Positions 10,822 through 20,673 of a stretch of 64,000 nt of DNA are shown here, in pieces. The DNA lies in the NCBI RefSeq assembly GCF_002075345.1, contig NZ_NAEW01000004.1:372001-436000 (forward strand). Direction: 5' to 3'. This DNA comes from Citrobacter braakii. Its GTDB lineage: Bacteria; Pseudomonadota; Gammaproteobacteria; Enterobacterales; Enterobacteriaceae. How positions within the stretch are numbered: the stretch's first letter is position 1; each line of letters begins with the position of its first letter. Position numbers and translations under genes: made by a program. Below the pieces are notes generated by a model. The model saw only the letters and a list, made by a program, of their open reading frames with translations, did not search any database and was not told the DNA's origin.

Positions 10822-11418
10822 ATGACACTACTTTCTGAACTCCCTTTATCCCGGCAAGAAATTCGTCAACTGATTCGACAGCGTCGTCGCGCGCTGACCT
10901 CTGAACAGCAACGACAATACGGTCAGCAAGCCGCGACCCGAATGCTCAGTTTTCCCCCTGTTGTACTCGCGCATACTGTGGCGGTATTTCTCTCGTTCGA
11001 TGGCGAACTCGATACCCAGCCGCTGATAGATCAACTGTGGCGAGCGGGCAAGCGCGTTTACCTTCCGGTTCTTCATCCCTTCAGTCCCGGTAATTTACTG
11101 TTCCTGCACTATCATCCGCGCAGCGACCTGGTGACCAATCGCTTAAAGATCCAGGAACCACGGCTTGATGTACGCGACGTATTGCCGCTGTCAAAGCTGG
11201 ACGTACTGATTACGCCGTTAGTGGCATTTGATGAGGACGGGCAACGCCTGGGCATGGGCGGCGGATTTTATGACCGCACGCTACAAAACTGGCAACAGCA
11301 TAAGATCCAACCCGTGGGCTACGCGCATGACTGCCAGTTAGTAGAAAAATTGCCGGTTGAAGAGTGGGATATCCCGCTGCCAGCGGTGGTGACGCCGTCC
11401 AAAATCTGGGAGTGGTAG
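10822..11418 (+). CDS. fau: 5-formyltetrahydrofolate cyclo-ligase
   Basis: This enzyme converts 5-formyl-THF to 5,10-methenyl-THF using ATP. It has the N-terminal basic helix RQLIRQRRRAL, VAVFLSFDGELDT, and the C-terminal substrate/ATP loop GMGGGFYDR. From the ATG at 10822 it has 198 residues; the E. coli entry I recall is 182 and begins near the internal IRQRRRAL, so the start is uncertain. It is also called ygfA and lies 19 bp after the 6S RNA. Confidence 0.93.
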   Translation: MTLLSELPLSRQEIRQLIRQRRRALTSEQQRQYGQQAATRMLSFPPVVLAHTVAVFLSFDGELDTQPLIDQLWRAGKRVYLPVLHPFSPGNLLFLHYHPRSDLVTNRLKIQEPRLDVRDVLPLSKLDVLITPLVAFDEDGQRLGMGGGFYDRTLQNWQQHKIQPVGYAHDCQLVEKLPVEEWDIPLPAVVTPSKIWEW

Positions 11419-11465
11419 CCGTTTTTTGCCGATTGACAGCGTCGTTTTTTTGACCTAAATTCCTC

Positions 11466-11612
11466 GGTGAAGGGTGAGGGAGGCGAACCTCCCTCCTGCG
11501 TACTCTCTGTTAATATGCTGGCCAAGCGATGATTAACAGGATCAGCAGCATGATGACGTATCTCATCATCGTCCCTTTCCTTTTTAGAGCCCCTGCTTCG
11601 GTAGGGGCTTTC
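11466..11612 (+). ncRNA. sibC: SibC-type antitoxin RNA
   Basis: This is a small RNA of the Sib (QUAD) family that represses an antisense-encoded Ibs toxin. Blocks shared with E. coli Sib RNAs as I recall them are GGGTGAGGGAGG, CTCCCTCCTG, CTGTTAAT, AGCATGATGACGTATCTCAT, CCCTTTCCTTT and the final hairpin AGCCCCTGCTTCGGTAGGGGCT at 11588-11609. It lies between fau and serA, exactly where sibC lies in E. coli. The 5' end is approximate. The terminator T-run is short (TTTCCC). Confidence 0.85.
11510..11569 (-). CDS. ibsC: Ibs-family type I toxin peptide
   Basis: This 19-residue hydrophobic peptide reads MMRYVIMLLILLIIAWPAY. It is encoded on the strand opposite the SibC RNA, with GGAAAGGG directly upstream of the ATG pair. 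E. coli IbsC is also 19 residues, starts MMR and ends AY. Overexpressed Ibs peptides insert in the inner membrane and depolarise it. This homologue has Trp-Pro near the C-terminus, where E. coli has Phe-Ser as I recall. It was found by translating the antisense strand of the RNA; expression is inferred. Confidence 0.85.
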   Translation of the reverse strand: MMRYVIMLLILLIIAWPAY

Positions 11613-11756
11613 CCGTTTCAGCGCTATGCTGCGCCCCTATCGTAAATTCCTTTTATTGCTGTACAACACGCAATGCTGCCTTTAGTTGCCAACTGCGGCA
11701 AAGCTCGAAAACAGAATGTATGCGTTACAGAAAGAGATTTTGAGGCAGGGAAATCA

Positions 11757-11790
11757 GAGGAAAGATGGGCAGGTCAACCGCCTGCCCATG
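11757..11790 (-). terminator. Terminator after serA
   Basis: A perfect 9-bp stem (ATGGGCAGG/CCTGCCCAT) with a 7-base loop lies 10 bp past the serA stop. It is followed on the minus strand by CTTTCCTCT, a weak T-rich tail. Confidence 0.7.
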
Positions 11791-11799
11791 TAGAGGAAA

Positions 11800-13032
11800 T
11801 CAGTACAGCAGACGAGCGCGAATGGTTCCCGGAAGGGCTTTCATCGCCAGCAGCGCTTTCTCCGCCACTTCTTCATCCGCTTCAATATCGATAACCACAT
11901 AACCTACCTGCGCGGAAGTTTGCAGATACTGCGCGGCAATGTTGACGCCCTGCTCGGCAAAAATCTGGTTCAGTGCCGTCAGTACGCCCGGACGGTTTTC
12001 GTGAATGTGCATCAGACGACGACCACCGTGCAGCGGCAGCGAAACTTCCGGGAAGTTTACCGCAGACAGCGTAGACCCGTTGTCGGAATACTTGGTCAGT
12101 TTCCCAGCTACTTCCAGACCGATGTTTTCCTGCGCTTCCAGCGTTGAACCACCAATGTGCGGCGTCAGGATCACGTTATCGAAATCACACAGCGGCGAAG
12201 TGAAAGGATCGCTGTTAGTTGCCGGTTCGGTTGGGAATACGTCGATTGCAGCCCCCGCCAGATGTTTAGTCGCTAACGCGTCGCACAACGCAGGAATATC
12301 AACAACCGTACCGCGTGCGGCGTTAATCAGCAGCGCACCCGGTTTCATCAGCGAAATCTCACGCGCGCCCATCAGGTTTTTGGTGGAGGCATTTTCCGGC
12401 ACGTGCAGACTCACCACGTCGCTCATATTGAGCAGGTCGGAAAGATGCTGTACCTGCGTGGCATTGCCAAGCGGGAGTTTATTTTCAATATCATAGAAAA
12501 AGACATGCATCCCGAGCGATTCCGCCAGAATGCCCAACTGAGTACCAATGTGGCCGTAGCCGATGATCCCCAGTTTTTTACCACGCGCTTCAAAAGAGCC
12601 GGTAGCCAGTTTATTCCACACGCCGCGGTGCGCTTTGGCGTTCGCTTCGGGTACGCCACGTAGCAGTAGCAGCAGTTCGCCAATCACCAGCTCAGCAACG
12701 GAACGTGTGTTAGAGAATGGTGCGTTAAACACAGGGATCCCGCGCTTTGCCGCTGCACTTAGATCAACCTGGTTGGTGCCAATGCAGAAGCAGCCAATCG
12801 CGACCAGTTTCTCTGCGGCGTCAATCACATCTTCAGTCAGATGGGTACGGGATCGCAGGCCAATGAAGTGGGCATCACGGATGGACTCTTTCAGTTGTTC
12901 AGTGTCCAGAGCACCTTTGTGAAACTCGATGTTGGTATAACCTGCTGCACGAAGGCTTTCGAGTGCTTTTTGGTGCACGCCTTCAACCAGCAGAAATTTA
13001 ATCTTATCTTTCTCCAGTGATACCTTTGCCAT
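11800..13032 (-). CDS. serA: D-3-phosphoglycerate dehydrogenase
   Basis: This enzyme catalyses the first step of serine synthesis, oxidising 3-phosphoglycerate with NAD. It has 410 residues, as in E. coli. The NAD-binding loop GIIGYGHIGTQLG, catalytic Arg in INAARGT and His in PHIGGSTLEAQ are seen. The C-terminal ACT domain (about residues 336-410, including VNIAAQYLQTS) binds serine for feedback inhibition. In E. coli the promoter responds to Lrp. It is separated from rpiA by 271 bp. Confidence 0.98.
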   Translation of the reverse strand: MAKVSLEKDKIKFLLVEGVHQKALESLRAAGYTNIEFHKGALDTEQLKESIRDAHFIGLRSRTHLTEDVIDAAEKLVAIGCFCIGTNQVDLSAAAKRGIPVFNAPFSNTRSVAELVIGELLLLLRGVPEANAKAHRGVWNKLATGSFEARGKKLGIIGYGHIGTQLGILAESLGMHVFFYDIENKLPLGNATQVQHLSDLLNMSDVVSLHVPENASTKNLMGAREISLMKPGALLINAARGTVVDIPALCDALATKHLAGAAIDVFPTEPATNSDPFTSPLCDFDNVILTPHIGGSTLEAQENIGLEVAGKLTKYSDNGSTLSAVNFPEVSLPLHGGRRLMHIHENRPGVLTALNQIFAEQGVNIAAQYLQTSAQVGYVVIDIEADEEVAEKALLAMKALPGTIRARLLY

Positions 13033-13279
13033 TTCCCCGACCCTGTCTTTTTTTGTTCAAACTGATGTGTTGTGTGTGGGATTTTCATCCGTCTCTTCAA
13101 CATATCAAAAAATAATATTGCGGCAATATGAACGTTTGCGTCGCCGTGCTGAAGAAATGTCATTCAACGGGAAATGTCAGAGGAAAATACTGGCGATAAC
13201 TTTTTCTTTGGAGAGATCGGCAGGACAATATTATAAACGTGACACAAGTCACCAAATTTGCCCTGCCAAAATTTTTTTA
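13033..13279. promoter_or_regulatory. serA promoter region
   Basis: This non-coding gap lies upstream of serA, AT-rich around 13080-13130 and 13190-13280. Lrp control of serA is known in E. coli, but no single operator could be assigned here by eye. Confidence 0.4.
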
Positions 13280-13299
13280 ACGGGAGAAGACGCTCCCGT
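13268..13299 (-). terminator. Terminator after rpiA
   Basis: A 7-bp stem ACGGGAG/CTCCCGT starts 5 bp past the rpiA stop. On the minus strand it is followed by TAAAAAAATTTT, an A/T-rich tail rather than a pure T-run. Confidence 0.6.
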
Positions 13300-13303
13300 C
13301 AGA

Positions 13304-13963
13304 TCATTTTACGATAGTTTTCACGCCGTCAGGCGTACCGATCAGCGCGACATCCGCGCCACGGTTGGCAAACAGGCCGACGGTTACCACACCTGGAATC
13401 GCATTGATGGCATTTTCCAGCGCGATGGCGTCGAGGATCTCCAGACCGTGCACATCGAGGATCACGTTGCCGTTGTCCGTCACGACGCCCTGACGGTATT
13501 CAGGACGACCGCCCAGCTTCACCAACTGGCGAGCCACAGCGCTGCGCGCCATTGGGATCACTTCGACCGGCAGCGGGAAGTTGCCGAGAATATCGACTTC
13601 TTTAGACGCATCCGCGATGCAAATAAATTTCTTCGCCACGGAAGCAATGATTTTTTCACGGGTCAACGCTGCGCCGCCGCCCTTGATCATCTGCATGTGA
13701 CCGTTGATTTCATCCGCGCCGTCAACGTATACGCCGAGGCTATCCACTTCGTTAAGATCGAACACGTGGATGCCAAGGCTTTTGAGTTTTTCAGTCGATG
13801 CGTCCGAACTGGATACCGCACCTTCAATCTGACCTTTCATTGTGCCCAGCGCATCAATAAAGTGTGCGGCTGTTGAACCTGTACCTACGCCCACAATGGT
13901 GCCGGGCTGTACATACTGAAGTGCCGCCCATCCTACTGCTTTTTTCAGTTCATCCTGCGTCAT
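13304..13963 (-). CDS. rpiA: Ribose-5-phosphate isomerase A
   Basis: This enzyme interconverts ribose 5-phosphate and ribulose 5-phosphate in the pentose phosphate pathway. It has 219 residues from ATG 13963 ([11 protein letters not shown]), the family length; the open frame runs 38 codons further upstream without support. The conserved phosphate loop [12 protein letters not shown], the catalytic YVDGADEI and the [11 protein letters not shown] loop are present. It is divergent from argP, with a 170-bp gap between the starts. Confidence 0.97.
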   Translation of the reverse strand: MTQDELKKAVGWAALQYVQPGTIVGVGTGSTAAHFIDALGTMKGQIEGAVSSSDASTEKLKSLGIHVFDLNEVDSLGVYVDGADEINGHMQMIKGGGAALTREKIIASVAKKFICIADASKEVDILGNFPLPVEVIPMARSAVARQLVKLGGRPEYRQGVVTDNGNVILDVHGLEILDAIALENAINAIPGVVTVGLFANRGADVALIGTPDGVKTIVK

Positions 13964-14133
13964 GATCGTTTCGCCTGTGGTGTGAATATGGTGGGAAAAT
14001 TCACGCGCATTATAGAACATTGTGCAGAAAAATGTCCCCACACCCGCTCGCAAGCGGCGGATTTCGTCTTTACCCAATCAAAAATTGTGTCATAGTGCAG
14101 AACAAGCAAAAATTTCAGGAGTGCGTCAAAGCA

Positions 14134-15027
14134 ATGAAACGTCCGGACTACAGAACACTACAAGCACTGGATGCGGTTATTCGTGAACGAGGATTTGAGC
14201 GCGCGGCGCAAAAGCTGTGCATCACGCAATCCGCGGTTTCACAGCGCATAAAACAGCTTGAGAATATGTTCGGACAACCGCTGCTGGTGCGCACCGTACC
14301 GCCGCGCCCAACGGAACAGGGACAGAAACTACTGGCGCTTCTGCGCCAGGTTGAACTGCTGGAAGATGAGTGGCTGGGCGATGAACAAACCGGCTCGACG
14401 CCGCTTCTGCTTTCGCTGGCGGTGAACGCCGACAGTCTGGCGACCTGGTTACTTCCGGCACTGGCCCCGGTACTGGCTAATTCACCGATTCGACTGAACC
14501 TGCAGGTTGAAGATGAAACCCGAACCCAGGAACGTCTGCGTCGGGGTGAAGTAGTCGGCGCGGTGAGTATTCAACATCAGGCGCTGCCAAGCTGTCTGGT
14601 GGATAAACTGGGCGCGCTGGACTACCTGTTTGTTGGCTCTAAACCTTTCGCCGAGCGTTATTTCCCAAACGGCGTCACCCGTTCCGCCCTGCTGAAAGCC
14701 CCGGCGGTCGCGTTTGACCATCTTGATGATATGCACCAGGCGTTCTTGCAACAAAACTTCGACCTGCCGCCGGGCAGCGTACCGTGCCATATCGTTAACT
14801 CGTCTGAAGCCTTCGTCCAGTTAGCCCGTCAGGGAACAACCTGCTGCATGATCCCACACTTACAGATTGAGAAAGAGCTGGAAAGCGGTGAGCTTATCGA
14901 CTTAACGCCAGGCCTGTTCCAGCGTCGGATGCTGTACTGGCACCGTTTTGCACCAGAAAGCCGCATGATGCGCAACGTCACCGACGCGCTGCTGGCCTAT
15001 GGCCACAACGTACTGCGTCAGGATTAA
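14134..15027 (+). CDS. argP: LysR-type regulator ArgP (IciA)
   Basis: This is a transcription activator of argO and other genes in response to arginine and lysine; it was also described as a replication initiation inhibitor. It has 297 residues from ATG 14134 ([15 protein letters not shown]); the frame extends 38 codons upstream, but AGGAG at 14118-14122 and family length support this start. The N-terminal winged helix-turn-helix (about residues 18-50, [20 protein letters not shown]) is followed by the LysR effector domain. Its main target argO is also in this window (22570-23205). Confidence 0.97.
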   Translation: MKRPDYRTLQALDAVIRERGFERAAQKLCITQSAVSQRIKQLENMFGQPLLVRTVPPRPTEQGQKLLALLRQVELLEDEWLGDEQTGSTPLLLSLAVNADSLATWLLPALAPVLANSPIRLNLQVEDETRTQERLRRGEVVGAVSIQHQALPSCLVDKLGALDYLFVGSKPFAERYFPNGVTRSALLKAPAVAFDHLDDMHQAFLQQNFDLPPGSVPCHIVNSSEAFVQLARQGTTCCMIPHLQIEKELESGELIDLTPGLFQRRMLYWHRFAPESRMMRNVTDALLAYGHNVLRQD

Positions 15028-15040
15028 TTCCTCGAACAGA

Positions 15041-15075
15041 GGCCGGATAGCGGCGTAACGCTTTATCCGGCCTAC
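15041..15075. repeat. REP element
   Basis: GGCCGGATAGCGGCG followed by CTTTATCCGGCCTAC is a single REP palindrome. It lies 13 bp after argP and before the scp operon. Confidence 0.8.
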
Positions 15076-15253
15076 AAGCCTTTCCCCTCATTTCATGCTA
15101 TTCCCGCCACGTCTTTGAAATACATCACAAAATAAAACACGCCACACGGCAAAAAACGACGTCCTGTTGGCTATTTTTTGCTGGCGACAAGCCAAATGAA
15201 AAAGCACACCGTATTCGCAAAGATTCAACTTATTGCGTAATACGGAGCAAAAA

Positions 15254-17398
15254 ATGGCAAACGTGCAGGAGTGGCAAACACTCGCCAATAAAGAACTCAG
15301 TCGACGGGAAAAAACCGTTGAGTCGCTGGAAAGACAGACGGCGGAAGGGATTGCCATCAAGCCGCTGTACACTGAAGCGGATCTCGATAATCTGGAAGTC
15401 ACGGGCACCCTGCCCGGCCTGCCGCCTTACGTGCGTGGCCCGCGCGCCACTATGTACACCGCGCAGCCGTGGACGATTCGCCAATACGCCGGTTTCTCTA
15501 CCGCCAAAGAGTCCAACGCCTTTTACCGCCGTAACCTCGCCGCAGGGCAAAAAGGGCTTTCCGTTGCCTTTGACCTTGCCACTCATCGTGGCTATGACTC
15601 AGACAACCCGCGCGTAGCGGGCGACGTCGGCAAAGCCGGCGTGGCGATCGATACCGTCGAAGATATGAAGGTGCTGTTCGACCAGATCCCGCTGGATAAG
15701 ATGTCGGTATCGATGACCATGAACGGCGCGGTGCTGCCGGTACTGGCGTTTTATATCGTCGCGGCGCAGGAGCAAGGCGTGACGCCGGAACAGCTCACCG
15801 GGACCATTCAGAACGATATTCTGAAAGAGTACTTGTGCCGCAACACCTACATTTATCCGCCAAAACCCTCCATGCGCATTATCGCCGACATCATCGCCTG
15901 GTGCTCAGGCAACATGCCGCGCTTTAACACCATCAGCATCAGCGGCTATCACATGGGTGAAGCCGGGGCAAACTGCGTACAGCAGGTGGCGTTTACGCTG
16001 GCAGACGGTATTGAATACATCAAGGCCGCGCTTTCCGCCGGACTGAAAATTGATGACTTCGCCCCGCGCCTGTCATTCTTCTTCGGCATCGGCATGGATC
16101 TGTTTATGAACGTCGCCATGCTGCGCGCTGCACGGTATCTGTGGAGCGAAGCGGTCAGCAGTTTTGGCGCGACCAACCCGAAATCTCTCGCTCTGCGTAC
16201 CCACTGCCAGACCTCAGGCTGGAGCCTGACCGAGCAGGACCCGTACAACAACGTGGTACGAACCACCATTGAGGCGCTCGGCGCTACGCTTGGCGGCACT
16301 CAGTCTCTGCATACCAACGCTTTTGATGAAGCGCTCGGTCTGCCCACCGATTTCTCAGCCCGTATTGCGCGTAATACGCAGATCATCATTCAGGAAGAAT
16401 CAGAGATCTGCCGCACCGTCGATCCGCTGGCCGGATCGTATTACGTCGAATCACTCACCGATCAAATCGTGAAGCAGGCGCGCACGATCATCAAGCAGAT
16501 TGATGAGGCAGGCGGCATGGCGAAGGCGATTGAAGCCGGGCTTCCTAAACGGATGATCGAAGAAGCGTCCGCGCGCGAACAGTCGCTGATCGACCAGGGT
16601 AAGCGCGTTATCGTCGGGGTGAACAAATACAAGCTGGATAAAGAAGACGACACGTCGGTGCTGGAGATCGACAACGTGAAGGTGCGCAACGAGCAGATTG
16701 CCTCACTGCAGCATATCCGCGCCACCCGCGACAATGATGCGGTTAAAGCCGCGCTATCCGCGCTGACCCACGCCGCGCAACAGAATGAAAATCTGCTGGC
16801 AGCCGCCGTCAACGCCGCCCGCGTTCGCGCCACGCTCGGCGAAATCTCCGATGCGCTCGAGGCCGCCTTTGACCGTTATCTGGTTCCCAGCCAGTGTGTT
16901 ACCGGGGTGATTGCGCAAAGCTATCACCAGTCCAACAAATCCGCCGATGAGTTCGATGCCATTGTTGCGCAAACCGAACAGTTCCTCGCAGAAAATGGCC
17001 GCCGCCCGCGTATTCTGATCGCCAAGATGGGTCAGGACGGCCACGATCGCGGCGCAAAAGTGATCGCCAGCGCCTACTCCGATCTCGGCTTTGATGTCGA
17101 TCTCAGCCCGATGTTCTCCACACCGGAGGAAATTGCCCGTCTGGCGGTAGAAAACGATGTGCATGTCGTTGGCGCATCATCGCTGGCGGCGGGTCATAAG
17201 ACATTGATCCCGGAGCTGGTCACCGCGCTCAAAGGCTGGGGACGCGAAGACATTTGCGTCGTCGCCGGTGGGGTTATTCCGCCACAGGATTACGCTTTCC
17301 TGCACGAGCATGGCGTGGCAGCCATTTATGGCCCAGGCACGCCAATGCTCGACAGCGTCCGCGATGTGTTAACCCGTATCAGTCAGCATCATGATTAA
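15254..17398 (+). CDS. scpA: Methylmalonyl-CoA mutase ScpA (Sbm)
   Basis: This adenosylcobalamin enzyme interconverts succinyl-CoA and (R)-methylmalonyl-CoA. It has 714 residues from ATG 15254, which has CGGAG upstream; this is the E. coli length. The TIM-barrel substrate domain carries [20 protein letters not shown]. The C-terminal B12 domain starts near residue 585 and has the DxHxxG cobalamin-ligand motif in [13 protein letters not shown]. It is the first gene of scpA-argK-scpB-scpC and overlaps argK by 8 bp. Activity depends on a cobalamin supply, which is not encoded in this window. Confidence 0.97.
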   Translation: MANVQEWQTLANKELSRREKTVESLERQTAEGIAIKPLYTEADLDNLEVTGTLPGLPPYVRGPRATMYTAQPWTIRQYAGFSTAKESNAFYRRNLAAGQKGLSVAFDLATHRGYDSDNPRVAGDVGKAGVAIDTVEDMKVLFDQIPLDKMSVSMTMNGAVLPVLAFYIVAAQEQGVTPEQLTGTIQNDILKEYLCRNTYIYPPKPSMRIIADIIAWCSGNMPRFNTISISGYHMGEAGANCVQQVAFTLADGIEYIKAALSAGLKIDDFAPRLSFFFGIGMDLFMNVAMLRAARYLWSEAVSSFGATNPKSLALRTHCQTSGWSLTEQDPYNNVVRTTIEALGATLGGTQSLHTNAFDEALGLPTDFSARIARNTQIIIQEESEICRTVDPLAGSYYVESLTDQIVKQARTIIKQIDEAGGMAKAIEAGLPKRMIEEASAREQSLIDQGKRVIVGVNKYKLDKEDDTSVLEIDNVKVRNEQIASLQHIRATRDNDAVKAALSALTHAAQQNENLLAAAVNAARVRATLGEISDALEAAFDRYLVPSQCVTGVIAQSYHQSNKSADEFDAIVAQTEQFLAENGRRPRILIAKMGQDGHDRGAKVIASAYSDLGFDVDLSPMFSTPEEIARLAVENDVHVVGASSLAAGHKTLIPELVTALKGWGREDICVVAGGVIPPQDYAFLHEHGVAAIYGPGTPMLDSVRDVLTRISQHHD

Positions 17399-18386
17399 CG
17401 CCGCCACGCTTGAGGATACCGTCCGCCGCTTGCGACTCGGTGAACGGGCTACGCTCGCCCAGGCGATGACGCTGGTCGAAAGCAATCACCCGCGCCACCA
17501 GCCGCTGAGTACGCAATTGCTGGACGCGATTATGCCGTTCACCGGTAACGCCCTGCGTCTGGGGATCACCGGCACGCCGGGCGCGGGTAAAAGCACATTT
17601 CTGGAAGCATTCGGCATGCTGTTAATTCGCCGCGGGTTACGGGTAGCGGTGATCGCCGTCGATCCCAGCAGCCCGGTTAGCGGCGGCAGCATTCTTGGTG
17701 ATAAAACCCGCATGACGGAACTGGCTCGCGCAGAATCTGCGTTTATACGTCCGGTTCCTTCCAGCGGTCATTTAGGCGGCGCCAGCCAGCGCGCCCGCGA
17801 ATTAATGCTGCTGTGCGAGGCCGCGGGCTTCAACGTGGTGATTGTGGAAACCGTCGGCGTTGGACAGTCAGAAACCGAAGTCGCAGGCATGGTGGATTGC
17901 TTTCTCTCACTGCAAATCGCCGGCGGTGGCGACGATTTGCAGGGCATCAAAAAAGGCCTGATGGAGATGGCGGATCTGGTCGTCATCAACAAGGACGACG
18001 GTGATAACCGTACCAGCGTTGCCATCGCCCGCCATATGTACGAATCCGCCCTGCATATTCTGCGCCGCAAATATGACGAGTGGCAGCCGCAGGTTCTGAC
18101 CTGTAGCGCCCTGGAAAAACGCGGCATTGAGGAGGTTTGGCAGGCGATAACCGACTTTAAAACGTGCCTTACCGCCAGCGGTCGACTGGAAAAAGTCCGC
18201 CAGCAGCAGGCGGTGGAATGGCTACACAAGCAGGCTGAAGAAGAAGCCCTGCATCTGCTGTTTGCCCGGGCTGATTTCGACCAGTATTTCCAGCAGACGC
18301 TGCTGGCCGTCAAAAACAATGATCTTTCGCCGCGCACCGGCCTGCGGCACATCAGCGAATTTATCCAGCATCATTACTTTCAATAA
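17391..18386 (+). CDS. argK: MeaB-type GTPase, methylmalonyl-CoA mutase chaperone (ArgK/YgfD)
   Basis: This G3E/SIMIBI-class GTPase protects and reloads the cobalamin of its partner mutase. It has 331 residues. The P-loop [36 protein letters not shown] and the NKDDGD guanine-specificity region are present. It overlaps scpA by 8 bp, in line with its role as ScpA partner. The old name argK came from a proposed arginine-transport role that family knowledge no longer supports. Confidence 0.95.
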   Translation: MINAATLEDTVRRLRLGERATLAQAMTLVESNHPRHQPLSTQLLDAIMPFTGNALRLGITGTPGAGKSTFLEAFGMLLIRRGLRVAVIAVDPSSPVSGGSILGDKTRMTELARAESAFIRPVPSSGHLGGASQRARELMLLCEAAGFNVVIVETVGVGQSETEVAGMVDCFLSLQIAGGGDDLQGIKKGLMEMADLVVINKDDGDNRTSVAIARHMYESALHILRRKYDEWQPQVLTCSALEKRGIEEVWQAITDFKTCLTASGRLEKVRQQQAVEWLHKQAEEEALHLLFARADFDQYFQQTLLAVKNNDLSPRTGLRHISEFIQHHYFQ

Positions 18387-18396
18387 AGAGAACATT

Positions 18397-19182
18397 ATGT
18401 CTTATCAATACGTCAACGTGGTCATCATCCAGAAAGTCGCGGTCATTGAGTTCAATTACGCCCGCAAGCTCAATGCCCTGAGCAAAGTGTTTATTGACGA
18501 TCTGATGCAGGCGCTGAACGACCTCAATCGTCCGGACATTCGCTGCATCATTCTGCGCGCCCCGAGCGGGGCCAAAGTGTTCTCTGCCGGGCATGATATT
18601 CATGAACTCCCCACCGGACGTCGCGATCCGCTCTCTTATGACGATCCGCTGCGTCAGATAACTCGTATGATCCAAAAATATCCGAAGCCGGTGATCTCCA
18701 TGGTTGAAGGCAGCGTCTGGGGCGGCGCGTTTGAGATGATCATGAGTTCCGATCTGATCATCGCAGCCAGTACGTCTACCTTCTCCATGACCCCGGTCAA
18801 CCTCGGCGTGCCCTATAACCTGGTGGGCATCCACAACCTGACCCGCGACGCTGGTTTTCACATCGTTAAGGAGCTGATTTTTACCGCCTCGCCCATCACC
18901 GCTCAACGCGCCATGGCGGTCGGGATCCTCAACCATGTCGTTCCAACCGAGGAACTGGAAGATTTCACCCTGCAAATGGCGCATCACATCTCGGAAAAAG
19001 CGCCGCTGGCAATCGCCGTCATCAAAGAAGAACTGCGCGTGTTGGGCGAAGCACACACCATGAACTCTGACGAATTCGAGCGCATTCAGGGCATGCGCCG
19101 CGCGGTGTATGACAGCGAGGATTATCAGGAAGGGATGAACGCGTTTATGGAAAAACGTAAACCTAATTTTGTTGGCCATTAA
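18397..19182 (+). CDS. scpB: Methylmalonyl-CoA decarboxylase
   Basis: This crotonase-fold enzyme decarboxylates methylmalonyl-CoA to propionyl-CoA. It has 261 residues from ATG 18397 (MSYQYVNVV), with AAAGAG upstream; a 45-codon open extension overlapping argK is ignored. The oxyanion-hole loops are visible in FSAGHDIHELP and EGSVWGGAFEM, and the active-site Tyr is probably in VPYNLVG. It is the third gene of the scp operon, 10 bp after argK. Confidence 0.96.
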   Translation: MSYQYVNVVIIQKVAVIEFNYARKLNALSKVFIDDLMQALNDLNRPDIRCIILRAPSGAKVFSAGHDIHELPTGRRDPLSYDDPLRQITRMIQKYPKPVISMVEGSVWGGAFEMIMSSDLIIAASTSTFSMTPVNLGVPYNLVGIHNLTRDAGFHIVKELIFTASPITAQRAMAVGILNHVVPTEELEDFTLQMAHHISEKAPLAIAVIKEELRVLGEAHTMNSDEFERIQGMRRAVYDSEDYQEGMNAFMEKRKPNFVGH

Positions 19183-19206
19183 TCACGTCCGACGAAGGAG
19201 ACGGCC

Positions 19207-20673
19207 ATGAAACGGATGAGCGCCGAACAGGCGGCAGAAATTATCCAGCACGATGATATGGTGGCGTTCAGCGGCTTTACCCCCGCGGGTTCGCCAAAAG
19301 CGTTACCCACCGCAATTGCCCAACGCGCCTGCGAACGGCATCAGGACGGGCAGCCTTTTCAGATCCGCCTGCTGACCGGGGCGTCAATTGGCGCCGCCGC
19401 TGATGATGCACTATCCGCGGCGGATGCCGTTTCCTGGCGTGCGCCTTATCAAACCTCATCTGGCCTGCGCGAGAAAATTAACCAGGGCCAGGTGAGGTTT
19501 GTCGATCTCCATTTGAGCGAAGTCGCGCAGATGGTTAATTACGGCTTTTTTGGCGATATCGATGTTGCCGTCATTGAAGCTTCCGCCATTGCGCCGGATG
19601 GCCGGATTTGGCTTTCCAGCGGTATTGGCAATGCACCCACCTGGCTGCTGCGGGCGAAAAAGGTGATTATCGAGTTGAATCATTACCATAATCCACGCGT
19701 GGCTGAGTTTGCCGACATCGTAATACCCGGCGCACCGCCGCGGCGTAACAGCGTGCCCATATTTCATACCATGGATCGCGTGGGCAGTCAGTGCGTGCAG
19801 ATAGACCCCAGGAAAGTGGTCGCGGTGGTGGATACCGAGCTGCCCGATGCCGGGAATGTGTCGGATAAAACCAATCCGGTCAGCCAACAAATTGCCGATA
19901 ACGTAGTCACTTTTCTACTGGCAGAAATGGCGCACAAACGCATTCCAGCAGAGTTTCTGCCCTTACAAAGCGGCGTGGGCAATATCAATAACGCGGTAAT
20001 GGCGAGACTGGGAGAGAATCCGGATATCCCGCCCTTTATGATGTATTCAGAGGTGTTACAGGAATCGGTGGTGCATCTGCTGGAAACGGGCAAGATCACC
20101 GGTGCCAGCGCCTCCAGCCTGACCATCTCAGCCCCGTCACTACAGAAGATTTACGACAACATGGACTTCTTCGCCAGCCGAATTGTGCTGCGCCCGCAGG
20201 AGATCTCCAATAACCCGGAAATCATCCGCCGGCTGGGGGTCATTGCACTCAACGTTGGGCTAGAGTTTGATATCTACGGCCATGCCAATTCCACGCACGT
20301 TGCGGGCGTGAACCTGATGAACGGGATCGGCGGCAGCGGGGATTTCGAGCGCAACGCCTACCTGTCTATCTTTATGGCGCCGTCGATTGCCAAAGGCGGG
20401 AAAATCTCAACCATCGTGCCGATGTGCAGCCATGTCGACCACAGCGAACATAGCGTTAAAGTGATCGTGACCGAACAAGGGATTGCCGATCTGCGTGGGT
20501 TATCTCCGATGCAGCGGGCGCACACGATTATCGATAACTGTGCGCATCCCCTTTACCGGGACTACCTGCACCGCTATCTGGAAAAAGCGCCCGGCGGGCA
20601 TATCCATCACGATCTCAGCCATGCGTTCGATCTGCATCGCAACCTTCTCGAGACAGGATCGATGCTCGGTTAA
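19207..20673 (+). CDS. scpC: Propionyl-CoA:succinate CoA transferase
   Basis: This enzyme moves CoA from propionyl-CoA to succinate, which closes the succinate-to-propionate cycle made by ScpA and ScpB. It has 488 residues; the E. coli protein is about 492. It belongs to the acetyl-CoA hydrolase/CoA-transferase family, with VAFSGFTPAGSPKALP at the N-terminus, the likely glutamyl-CoA site in VTEQGIADLRGLSP and the GGSGDF loop. It has GAAGGAG-type RBS sequence just upstream. Its stop codon overlaps that of the convergent ygfI. Confidence 0.95.
   Translation: MKRMSAEQAAEIIQHDDMVAFSGFTPAGSPKALPTAIAQRACERHQDGQPFQIRLLTGASIGAAADDALSAADAVSWRAPYQTSSGLREKINQGQVRFVDLHLSEVAQMVNYGFFGDIDVAVIEASAIAPDGRIWLSSGIGNAPTWLLRAKKVIIELNHYHNPRVAEFADIVIPGAPPRRNSVPIFHTMDRVGSQCVQIDPRKVVAVVDTELPDAGNVSDKTNPVSQQIADNVVTFLLAEMAHKRIPAEFLPLQSGVGNINNAVMARLGENPDIPPFMMYSEVLQESVVHLLETGKITGASASSLTISAPSLQKIYDNMDFFASRIVLRPQEISNNPEIIRRLGVIALNVGLEFDIYGHANSTHVAGVNLMNGIGGSGDFERNAYLSIFMAPSIAKGGKISTIVPMCSHVDHSEHSVKVIVTEQGIADLRGLSPMQRAHTIIDNCAHPLYRDYLHRYLEKAPGGHIHHDLSHAFDLHRNLLETGSMLG

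Noticed and set aside
11673-11894. 73-codon plus-strand frame between sibC and serA
   Set aside because: It runs into the serA coding region on the opposite strand and across the serA terminator; no protein features.
17768-18352. 194-codon minus-strand frame inside argK
   Set aside because: It is the antisense of a conserved GTPase gene with no independent support.
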